5,763 nt of DNA, from NCBI GenBank assembly GCA_017861095.1, contig JAGFXI010000272.1, positions 1 to 5,763 of the forward strand, in the 5' to 3' direction. The translations under genes were made by a program, and so were the position numbers. This document shows, in pieces, positions 1 through 5,708 of the stretch. Numbering within the stretch: position 1 is the stretch's first letter; every line of letters starts with the position of its first letter. The DNA is from Deltaproteobacteria bacterium (GTDB lineage Bacteria > Desulfobacterota > Syntrophobacteria > BM002). A model generated the notes under the pieces. It was not told where the DNA came from, ran no database searches, and saw only the letters and a list, made by a program, of their open reading frames with translations.

Positions 1-196
1 GGATATTGCGGCAATCCTCCGTAAGAGCGGCGGCGGTTTCCAGGTGGCGAACGAGGCGGGACTGGCGCAGCGGCTCGAGCGATGGCTGGATGCTCTCGAA
101 GTGTGCGCCCAGGATGGGGAGCGGGCCAAGCGGGCGCTCTCAGGCCACGGAGGCGCGGCACGGCGCACCATGGAGGCGATCAGGGAACTTCTCTGA
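1..196 (+). CDS. waaA: 3-deoxy-D-manno-octulosonic acid (Kdo) transferase, C-terminal end only
   Basis: Partial gene: the window opens inside it, and only the last 64 codons plus TGA (194-196) are present; the first full codon begins at base 2. The peptide has the pattern of the end of a GT-B Kdo transferase: a nucleotide-sugar domain tail with a GGG-F-x-V-x-x-E-x-x-L segment (about residues 10-22 of the fragment), then an amphipathic helix ending in GGAARRTMEAI, like the family's closing 'GA..rt...i' helix. In the family the enzyme moves Kdo from CMP-Kdo to lipid IVA at the inner face of the inner membrane. The call rests on this short tail plus the next gene being lpxK, a common neighbour. 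Another GT-B glycosyltransferase end is possible but less likely in this context. Confidence 0.72.
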   Translation, partial: DIAAILRKSGGGFQVANEAGLAQRLERWLDALEVCAQDGERAKRALSGHGGAARRTMEAIRELL

Positions 197-200
197 CCGA

Positions 201-220
201 CTGCGGGGCCTGTCCCGTAG
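201..220 (+). terminator. Short hairpin just after waaA stop, possible weak terminator
   Basis: CTGCGGG (201-207) can pair with CCCGTAG (214-220), giving seven pairs including one G-T, with a six-base loop. It begins four bases after the waaA TGA. No T-run follows (the next bases are GTGAGGAAAA), so it lacks the second half of a standard intrinsic terminator. It could instead be an mRNA 3'-end stabilising stem or chance. Confidence 0.2.
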
Positions 221-232
221 GTGAGGAAAATT

Positions 233-317
233 CGAAATCCGAAAAACGAACCAATATCGAAATTCGAATGACCGAAACACAGGCACGACAGTTTTGAACA
301 TTCGAGATTCGGATTTC
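233..317. repeat. AT-rich nested inverted repeat, repeat-element-like
   Basis: The outer arms GAAATCCGAA (234-243) and TTCGGATTTC (308-317) are perfect reverse complements. Inside them TCGAATG (264-270) pairs with CATTCGA (299-305), and CGAAAC (273-278) pairs with GTTTTG (291-296) with one G-T pair, leaving a loop of about 12 bases. The left half is a patchwork of CGAAA, TTCGAA and ATCCGAA words, quite unlike the GC-rich genes on both sides. This kind of short-word TTCGAA/ATCCGAA palindromic intergenic element recalls non-coding dispersed repeats; whether it is repeated elsewhere in this genome cannot be seen here. No coding potential. Confidence 0.55.
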
Positions 318-404
318 TCCTGGCGCAAGGCGGCTCCAGATGCACTTTGTTTCGGAGACCTCCCTGCTTTCACAGGCCGGTAGGCGGCTCAAGCCTGCCC
401 GATA

Positions 405-444
405 ATTTTAGGCACTGTAGATCACGTTAGGCATTTTAGGCACT
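405..444 (+). repeat. Three TTAGGCA direct repeats upstream of lpxK
   Basis: TTAGGCA occurs at 408-414, 427-433 and 436-442. The first and third copies sit in a longer exact repeat, ATTTTAGGCACT, at 405-416 and 433-444. Starts are spaced 19 and 9 bp. They lie 84-120 bp before the lpxK start, so they could be operator-like sites or the remnant of a short tandem repeat. I do not recognise a known regulator's site. Confidence 0.45.
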
Positions 445-527
445 TGGAACGGGGAGTCGGCGTGACGGTTGACTGTGGCGGCATCGCGGGAGATCGGGGG
501 ATCCGCGGGGTCCGGGTCGGCGGGACC

Positions 528-1678
528 ATGGAGCGACTGTTCCATCTCATGGTCGCCGCCGAGAGACCTTCGCCCGGGATAGCGCTGCTCCGGTCTTTTG
601 CTTTCCCGGCGGCGGGGGCGTACGGCCTCCTTGCGGGGGTGAGGAACCGCTTGTTTGATGAGGGAGTGCTCCCGTCCCGGCGTGCGCAGTGTCGCGTAGT
701 CAGCGTGGGGAACCTCACCGTGGGGGGAACGGGGAAGACGCCTATGGTTGTGTGGCTTGCCGAGTTCCTCCGGGGTGAGGGGTGGCGGGTTGCCGTGGCG
801 AGCCGTGGCTACGGTGGCACATGTGGCCGGCGGCTATGCGTTGTGAGCGACGGGAGTCGTATGGTTGCCGATGTCCGCATTTCCGGCGACGAGCCTCAGC
901 TCCTGGCAAGAAGGCTACCCCATGTGCCTGTCCTCTGCTCGGCCCATCGGAGCCGGGCTGTCGCTGCGGCAGTGGAGAAGTTCGGAACTCAAGCGGCCAT
1001 TCTGGACGACGGCTTCCAGCATCGGCGGCTGGCGCGAGACCTGGATCTCGTGCTCCTCGATGCACGGACCCCCTTTGGGAACGGCTGGCTGTTTCCTCGG
1101 GGATCCTTGCGGGAGCCGCCGTCTGGAACGGCTGGCTGTTTCCTCGGGGATCCTTGCGGGAGCCGCCGTCTGCCCTCCGGCGAGCGCACGCTCTCGTTCT
1201 CAGCCGCTTTGACGGGAGTCCGCCCGCCGAGGCAAATCGAGAAAGACTGGCGAGGTGTTGGCCGGATAAGGTGATCGTCACCGCGGGGTATCGTCCCGTC
1301 CGTCTGTTCGAGGCCGCCACCGGAAGGGAGAGACCCCTCGGTTTCCTTTCCGGGGTCCGCGCCGCGGCCTTCGCGGGGATCGCCCGGCCGGAGGCCTTTT
1401 TTCGGACCCTCGAGGATCTCGGGGTGCGGTTGGTCTACTCGTGCGCCCTGCCGGATCATCATCCGCTGAGTCCGCCGCTCCTCAGCAGTTTGGTCGAGAC
1501 GGCGGCAGCGCAGGCACCCGAGCTCTGGCTCACTACCGAAAAGGACTGGGTACGGCTGGCCGTGACGCGGTCTCCGGCGATGGACCTGTGGGTGCTCGGG
1601 ATCGTTCTCGACCTCGCCGAAGATAGCTCGCGGTTCAAGGATCTCGTGCGGCGAGCGATCCGATCCTCAGTGGAGTAG
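528..1678 (+). pseudogene. lpxK: Tetraacyldisaccharide 4'-kinase (lipid A 4'-kinase), frame broken by 47-bp tandem duplication
   Basis: LpxK transfers phosphate from ATP to the 4' position of the tetraacyl disaccharide, giving lipid IVA, at the inner membrane. With one copy of the duplicated 47 bp removed, the frame runs 367 codons from ATG 528 to TAG 1676-1678, slightly longer than E. coli LpxK (328 residues). Visible family motifs are a Walker A loop GGTGKT (residues 66-71, in VGNLTVGGTGKTP), SRGYGG (92-97), GDEP (120-123), DDGFQH (160-165, catalytic region) and FGNGW (183-187). In the other frame follow AGIARPEAFF, DHHPLS and TTEKDW (1532-1549). As written, frame 1 runs out of register after about residue 199 and stops at 1272-1274, giving 248 residues without the C-terminal third. 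ATG 528 fits the family N-terminus but has a poor ribosome site; GTG 462, with GGGGAG at 451-456, would add 22 residues. gmhB follows after 11 bp. Identity as lpxK is strong; whether the break is real is not settled. Confidence 0.9.
1078..1171 (+). repeat. Perfect 47-bp tandem duplication inside lpxK
   Basis: Bases 1078-1124 and 1125-1171 are identical and directly adjacent; the match extends only one base further (G1172 equals G1125), and the base before copy 1 (G1077) differs from T1124. The unit starts GGAACGGCTGGCTG and ends GCCGCCGTCT. Because 47 is not a multiple of three, it moves the downstream lpxK reading frame. Removing one unit joins the two open frames exactly, at the family's FGNG-W-x-x-P-x-G-x-L-R-E-P segment. 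The unit has no stop codon in any of the three forward frames. The absence of any mismatch points to a very recent event or an assembly artefact. Confidence 0.97.
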
Positions 1679-1689
1679 GGAGTGGGGCA

Positions 1690-2274
1690 ATGGAGAGAGC
1701 GGTCTTTCTGGACCGAGACGGAACCATCAACGAGGAGATGGGGTACGTCAACCATCTGGATCGGTTCGTGTTGCTTCCCGGCGCGGTTGCCGCGATTCGG
1801 AGCATCAACGCGAGCGGGCTCAAGGCGGTGGTGGTCACGAACCAGTCGGGCGCAGCGCGGGGGTACTTCCCCGTGGCCTTCATCGACCGGGTCCACGAGA
1901 AGATGCTCCGTCTCTTCAGCGAGGAGGGCGCCTTTCTCGACGGTATCTATATTTGCTCCCACGGGCCCCCGTCGGCGGACCCGGAGGCGGGATGCGACTG
2001 CCGTAAGCCTAGACCTGGTCTCCTGCTCCAGGCGGCCCGGGACCTGAACCTTGACCTTTCCGGATCCTATGTGGTAGGGGACCGCTTCCAGGATGTGGAG
2101 ATGGCCCGCGAGGCGGGAGCCCGGGCGGTGCTCGTCCTCACCGGCTACGGCAGGGGCGAGTTGCAATTTGTCGGGCCCGCGAGCCCGGTGAAACCTGACT
2201 TTGTTGCGGCGGATCTTCCACAGGCGGTGGAGTGGATCCTTGCCGACCTGAGAATTCGAGGCGCGGAGCGTTGA
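1690..2274 (+). CDS. gmhB: D-glycero-D-manno-heptose-1,7-bisphosphate 7-phosphatase (HAD family)
   Basis: This cytosolic enzyme removes the 7-phosphate from heptose 1,7-bisphosphate on the route to ADP-heptose, the donor for LPS inner-core heptose. The 194-residue protein matches the compact GmhB form. HAD motif I is DRDGT (residues 8-12, nucleophile D8 and acid/base D10), motif II is the T50 of VVVTNQSG, and motif IV is GDRFQD (130-135). The zinc site typical of GmhB is complete: C89, H91, C102, C104, followed by RKP (105-107) with the phosphate-binding lysine. The start ATG has GGGAG at 1678-1682, seven bases upstream. It lies 11 bp after the lpxK stop and 26 bp before the zinc-ribbon gene, so it is probably co-transcribed. 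A histidinol-phosphate phosphatase is related, but the context of lpxK and a heptosyltransferase favours GmhB. Confidence 0.93.
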   Translation: MERAVFLDRDGTINEEMGYVNHLDRFVLLPGAVAAIRSINASGLKAVVVTNQSGAARGYFPVAFIDRVHEKMLRLFSEEGAFLDGIYICSHGPPSADPEAGCDCRKPRPGLLLQAARDLNLDLSGSYVVGDRFQDVEMAREAGARAVLVLTGYGRGELQFVGPASPVKPDFVAADLPQAVEWILADLRIRGAER

Positions 2275-2288
2275 CCCGAGGCCGGCGA

Positions 2289-2294
2289 AAGGAG
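2289..2294 (+). promoter_or_regulatory. Strong Shine-Dalgarno site for the zinc-ribbon gene
   Basis: AAGGAG ends six bases before ATG 2301. It is the strongest ribosome site in the cluster and decides that the small protein starts at 2301, not at the in-frame upstream ATG at 2232 inside gmhB. Confidence 0.75.
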
Positions 2295-2300
2295 AAGCCT

Positions 2301-2471
2301 ATGGCAATAAGCAAGGAACTCTTGGATATTCTTGCCTGTCCCAAGTGCAAGGGCGAGATCTACCTCAATCAAACGGGCGATGGGCTCATCTGCGATCGAT
2401 GCAAGCTTCTCTACGAGATCAAGGATGACATTCCCATCATGCTCATCGACGAGGCCAAGCCGATTCCGTGA
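2301..2471 (+). CDS. YcaR/Trm112-like small zinc-ribbon protein (UPF0434 type)
   Basis: A 56-residue protein opening with KELLDILACPKCKG. Two CxxC pairs, C13/C16 and C31/C34, form a probable zinc ribbon, and the end has the family's YEIKDDIPIMLIDEA stretch (about 38-52). Members of the Trm112p-like family are small partner proteins; the bacterial YcaR group has no firmly established role. In E. coli ycaR sits directly after lpxK and before kdsB, so its presence in an lpxK cluster is a conserved link, though kdsB is absent here. ATG 2301 is chosen over longer in-frame starts because of AAGGAG at 2289-2294, six bases upstream, and because family homology begins right there. Its stop overlaps the next gene's start (GTGA, 2468-2471). 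Confidence 0.9.
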   Translation: MAISKELLDILACPKCKGEIYLNQTGDGLICDRCKLLYEIKDDIPIMLIDEAKPIP

Positions 2472-3523
2472 GGCGTATTCTCATCATACGTCCGAGCGCT
2501 CTTGGCGATGTGGTCATGGCCTCACCGATGATCGGAGCCATCCGCCGCGCCTACCCCCAAGGGTACCTCGCCTGGTTGGTGGAGCCCGCGGCGGCTGAAC
2601 TCCTCCGCCGCCACTCCGGCCTCGACGAGGTGATCGAGTGGCCGAGAGGGAAGTGGGAGGAACTCCTTCGCCGGGCTCGCGTCCTCGCCCTGGGTCGGGA
2701 CATTTGCCGTTTCGCCCGGGTGCTCCGGAGCCGCTCCTTCCACCTGGCCTTGGAGGGTACGGGACTCCTCAAGGGAAGGGCTCTCGCCTATCTGTCCGGC
2801 GCGCCGGAGCGGATCGGCTTTCGCTCCCGGGAGCCCGGCGGCTTCCTCATGACCCGGCTCATTTCGCGAGACCCTGCGGATGGACGGATCGGCTCCGAAT
2901 ACCTCCAGCTCGTGGAGAGCCTAGGCCTCTCCCCCGGCCCCTTCCGCATGGAGGTGGCCCTTGGAGCGGCGGCTCGTGATGGAGCCCGGAGAGTGCTCCT
3001 GGCCGAGGGGGTTACCCGGCCGTATGCGGCTCTCTGCCCCTTCACCACCCGAGACCAGAAGCACTGGCCGGAGGAGCGCTGGGTGACCCTCGCCGCGGCT
3101 CTGGAGCGAGAATTCGACCTTACCCCGGTGGTGCTCGGGGGACCAGGCGACCGAAGGGAGGGGCAGCGGCTCCGGGAGGCCGCCGGGAGCCGGGTGATCG
3201 ATCTCACCGGGAGAACCGCCCTGGAGGAAAGCGCGGCAGTGGTCGAGGGGGCTTCCCTGGTCATCGGGGTGGATACGGGGCTCACCCACATGAGCGTTGC
3301 CTTCGCGCGGCCTACGGTGGCCCTTTTTGGTGCCACCCGTCCCTACTTGGATGCGGGCACCCCCAAGGCGAGGGTGCTCTATCACCCCTATCCCTGTTCC
3401 CCCTGTCGGCGGCGTCCTACCTGCGACCGGCGATATCCCTGCATGGCGGCGATCGAGACCGATGAGGTTCTGCAGGCGGCACGACCTCTCCTCGGTGGTG
3501 GATCCACGAGCAGTGAGCGATGA
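2468..3523 (+). CDS. GT9-family glycosyltransferase, probable LPS heptosyltransferase
   Basis: A 351-residue GT-B protein of the ADP-heptose:LPS heptosyltransferase family (WaaC/WaaF/WaaQ type), which adds heptose from ADP-heptose to the inner core at the cytoplasmic face of the inner membrane. The N-terminal domain opens with RPSALGDVVMASP (residues 8-20), with the family's general-base aspartate at D14. The C-terminal domain has PFTTRDQKHWPEERW (191-205, conserved lysine K198) and GVDTGLTHMSVAF (267-279), the ADP-sugar site with D269, T270, G271 and H274. Near the end are four cysteines, C310, C313, C319 and C325, an arrangement seen in many WaaF-like proteins. The GTG start overlaps the previous stop by four bases with only a distant GAGG (2451-2454), implying translational coupling. 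Nearby gmhB supports a heptose donor. I cannot say whether it is heptosyltransferase I, II or a later one. Confidence 0.88.
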   Translation: MRRILIIRPSALGDVVMASPMIGAIRRAYPQGYLAWLVEPAAAELLRRHSGLDEVIEWPRGKWEELLRRARVLALGRDICRFARVLRSRSFHLALEGTGLLKGRALAYLSGAPERIGFRSREPGGFLMTRLISRDPADGRIGSEYLQLVESLGLSPGPFRMEVALGAAARDGARRVLLAEGVTRPYAALCPFTTRDQKHWPEERWVTLAAALEREFDLTPVVLGGPGDRREGQRLREAAGSRVIDLTGRTALEESAAVVEGASLVIGVDTGLTHMSVAFARPTVALFGATRPYLDAGTPKARVLYHPYPCSPCRRRPTCDRRYPCMAAIETDEVLQAARPLLGGGSTSSER

Positions 3524-4647
3524 AGATACTCCACGTGGAGACGGGACGACACCTCTATGGTGGCGCCCTCCAGGTTGCACTCTTGGCGAACGGCCTCGAG
3601 GCTCGGGAGTGCGAGAATGTCGTTCTGTGCCCGGCGGACAGCGCCGTGGGTTGGGCGGTTCAGGGGCGGAGCCGCGTCGTCGCGCCTTGGCTCGCCGGGG
3701 ATCTCGATCCCCGGCTTCCCCTTTACTTGATGCACGCGGTCCGGTTGTTCCAGCCGCACATCATCCACACCCACAGCCGCCGCGGTGCGGATTACTGGGG
3801 TGGGATCGTTGCCGCCCTCACCAAGACTCCGGCGGTAGTGAGCCGACGGGTGGATAACCCCGAGCCGTTGCTCCTGGCCCGCGTCAAGTACCGGTGCTAC
3901 GATCGGGTTATCTCCATCTCGCAACGAATCCGGGAGGTGCTTCTGGCGGCGGGTGTGCCTGCCGAAAAAATCGTCTGTGTTCCCAGCGGGATTGACACGG
4001 AACGATACGGCAGGTCCTGCGACCGGCAGCGGTTTCTCCGCGAGTTCGGTCTAGAAGAGTCGCAGCGAGTGCTCGCCGCCATCGCCCAGTTCATTCCCCG
4101 CAAGGGCCACCGCGCGCTCCTAGAGGCCTTACCCGAGGTCATCAGGGAATTCCCAGCTCTCCGGGTTCTTCTCTTCGGCCGGGGCCCCTTGGAGGGGGAG
4201 CTGAAAGAGCTCTGCCATCGCTACGGCCTCCTGCCCCATGTCCGATTTACAGGATTTCGGACGGATCTGGAACGGATACTCCCCTGCCTGGATCTCGTGG
4301 TCCATCCGGCCGTGATGGAGGGTCTCGGGCTCTCCCTTCTGGAGGCGGCCGCAGCGGGAATTCCCATTGTGGCCGCCAGCGCGGGCGGTGTGCCGGAGAT
4401 CGTCCAAGACGGCGTGACCGGCCTTCTTGTCCCGCCCGCGGACCCTAAGAGCCTGGCCACAGCGATAGTCCGGTTGTTACGGGAGCGGGAAACGGCTCGA
4501 GCTTTGGGAAATGCCGGGCGCGCCTTCGTCCGGCGAAACTTTTCCGTCACAGCGATGGTGGAAGGTAACCTAGGTGTTTACCGGGACGTACTGGCCGGAA
4601 GAAGGGGGCGGGAGATTCCGGCATCCTGTCGGTGGCTCCACCCCTGA
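3520..4647 (+). CDS. GT4-family glycosyltransferase
   Basis: A 375-residue retaining glycosyltransferase with a GT-B fold, probably cytosolic and membrane-associated, acting on LPS core or another surface glycan. The N-terminal domain has the G-G motif at 14-15 (HLYGGALQVA) and HTHSRRGADYWG (83-94). The C-terminal nucleotide-sugar domain has VPSGIDTERY (154-163), IAQFIPRKGH (188-197), FGRGPLEGEL (219-228), and the E-x7-E motif with E267 and E275 in VMEGLGLSLLEAAAAGIPIV (265-284). It ends with GGVPEIV and DGVTGLLVPP (289-306). The ATG overlaps the GT9 stop as ATGA (3520-3523), so translation is probably coupled. No membrane segment is visible. Sugar donor and acceptor cannot be told from sequence; context suggests a core-extending enzyme. 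It contains a long DNA palindrome at 3694-3715. Confidence 0.88.
   Translation: MKILHVETGRHLYGGALQVALLANGLEARECENVVLCPADSAVGWAVQGRSRVVAPWLAGDLDPRLPLYLMHAVRLFQPHIIHTHSRRGADYWGGIVAALTKTPAVVSRRVDNPEPLLLARVKYRCYDRVISISQRIREVLLAAGVPAEKIVCVPSGIDTERYGRSCDRQRFLREFGLEESQRVLAAIAQFIPRKGHRALLEALPEVIREFPALRVLLFGRGPLEGELKELCHRYGLLPHVRFTGFRTDLERILPCLDLVVHPAVMEGLGLSLLEAAAAGIPIVAASAGGVPEIVQDGVTGLLVPPADPKSLATAIVRLLRERETARALGNAGRAFVRRNFSVTAMVEGNLGVYRDVLAGRRGREIPASCRWLHP
3694..3715. repeat. Near-perfect 22-bp palindrome inside the GT4 gene
   Basis: GCCGGGGATC (3694-3703) and GATCCCCGGC (3706-3715) are perfect reverse complements separated by TC. As DNA it is a ten-base inverted repeat; as RNA it would be a very stable stem with a loop too tight unless the closing pairs open. 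It encodes residues around A59-R65 (AGDLDPR) and does not interrupt the frame. It may be chance in GC-rich coding sequence or a small inserted palindrome. Confidence 0.6.
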
Positions 4648-4671
4648 GCGAGCGGAGGTCCTAAGCCCGCT

Positions 4672-5708
4672 ATGCCGAGGGACGTGATTTACATCGCCCG
4701 CAGCCGTCTCCATCGCAATCGGGCGAACCTGATTCAGACGCTTCACACTGCGGCCGCCTTCGGGGCTATAGGCGTCCAGGTGCGACTCTATCTCCCGCCC
4801 TGGTCGAGACGTACTGTGGTGGCCGCGAGGCTCGATGAGCTCGGGATTCGCGACCCCTTCGACCTCCGTTCAAGCCATTTCCTTCACTCACGCTGGAAGT
4901 GGCTCGGCTTCCGGCCCTTCATCCTCGCTCATCGGGCGGAGCTCCGGAGCGCCGGTGTGGTCTACACCCGATCGCCGGAGATCAGTGCCGCCCTTGCCTC
5001 GGCCGGGATGCCCCATCATCTGGAGGTACACGAGGTCAGCCACCTCCGCAAGGGGGGTCCAGCCACGCGGCTGCGGCCGCCTTGAGGGAGGCGGGCGCTG
5101 CCACCGAGCGAATCCACGTGAGCCCGTGCGGGGTGGATCTGGCGGCGTATGGATACGTCGAGCCCTTCGACGCGACCCGGCTGGATCGCCCTCGGATTCT
5201 CTATGTGGGCCGTATCAGCCGGGATCGTGGCCTCGGGATCTTCCAAGCCCTGGCGGAGCGCGGTGTGGGGCAGATAATCCTCGTGGGCGACCAGGAGTAT
5301 GCGGTAAATCCCTCTCCCTCTCTTCATTTTCAGCCCTTTGTTCCCCATCGGGACGTACCCACATGGTACGGACGGGCGGACCTCGTTCTCCTGCCCTACC
5401 AGCCCGAACTCGGGCACGCGGAATCCTTGAGTCCCATGAAGCTCTTCGAGGCGATGGCTGCGGGCCGGCCCATCATAGCGAGCGACCTGCCGCCGCTGCG
5501 GGAGATCCTGGAGCACGAGAAGACGGCGCTTCTGGTGGCGCCACGGGATGTGGAAGCGTGGGTCAGGGCAATCGATACCCTGCGAAATGATCGGCCTCTC
5601 GCCGTCGAGCTCGCCGCCAGAGCTAAGGAGGTAGTATCCCGTTTCACCTGGCGTGAGCGCGCTCTGGGCATCGCCCGGGCTGTTGGCTGGGAGGCTCCTG
5701 CGGACTGA
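4672..5708 (+). pseudogene. GT4-family glycosyltransferase, frame-disrupted and missing part of the middle
   Basis: Two open frames together make one glycosyltransferase. The N-terminal part (4672 to about 5051) begins MPRDVIYIARSRLHRNRANL and has VVYTRSPEISAALASAG and HHLEVHEVSHLRK, typical of a GT-B acceptor domain. It then meets a TGA at 5083-5085. From about 5058 the other frame gives SSHAAAAALREAG, IHVSPCGVDL, ILYVGRISRDRGLG, then SPMKLFEAMAAGRPIIASD (5430-5486), the donor-site motif of GT4 enzymes, ending at TGA 5706-5708. The break is near a run of six G (5052-5057); one extra base would join the frames into about 345 residues. Even then, the linker between the HEV and SHAAA segments is roughly 20-35 residues shorter than usual, so an out-of-frame internal deletion is also plausible. 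A GGAGGT at 4654-4659 precedes the ATG with a long 12-base spacing. The gene is 24 bp after the intact GT4 gene. Substrate unknown. Confidence 0.82.

Larger units (their letters stand above)
197..527. other. 331-base non-coding gap between waaA and lpxK
   Basis: No convincing gene is seen on either strand; the open frames here lack recognisable protein character. The stretch contains, in order, a short hairpin just after the waaA stop (201-220), an AT-rich nested inverted repeat (233-317), a weak stem at 379-385/393-399 (loop GGCTCAA) followed by ATAATTTTA, and three TTAGGCA copies (408-442). A GATAAT hexamer at 401-406 resembles a -10 box but has no fitting -35 box 16-18 bp upstream, so I do not call a promoter. 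A gap this long, against 0-26 bp between most later genes, suggests that lpxK and downstream genes may have their own transcription start here. That is inference. Confidence 0.6.

Noticed and set aside
233..317. CRISPR array or attachment site in the repeat-rich gap
   Set aside because: There are no regularly spaced repeats with unique spacers, no cas genes, no integrase and no tRNA.
401..406. GATAAT as a -10 promoter box for lpxK
   Set aside because: No reasonable -35 hexamer lies 16-18 bp upstream, and the sigma factor preferences of the organism are unknown.
444..527. Longer lpxK start at TTG 444 or GTG 462
   Set aside because: The extra residues are Gly/Arg/Val-rich and do not resemble LpxK N-termini, and TTG 444 overlaps the TTAGGCA repeat region. 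GTG 462 does have a GGGGAG upstream, so it is not fully excluded.
742..1320. Long minus-strand open frame opposite lpxK
   Set aside because: It lies opposite conserved LpxK motifs, is Arg/Ser/Pro-rich, and is a typical shadow frame of GC-rich coding DNA. The same applies to the minus-strand frames across 1459-2166, 2788-3580 and 5016-5516.
782..1678. A separate 298-codon gene overlapping lpxK
   Set aside because: Its first part has no protein-family character; only the part after the duplication is real, as the lpxK C-terminus out of frame.
2795..2808. 14-bp palindrome TCCGGCGCGCCGGA in the GT9 gene
   Set aside because: It is made only of G/C words apart from its ends, within GC-rich coding sequence, and is easily expected by chance.
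3427..3445. Cysteine cluster at the GT9 C-terminus as a novel metal site
   Set aside because: C-x2-C with further cysteines near the end is common in WaaF-like heptosyltransferases, so it is a family feature.
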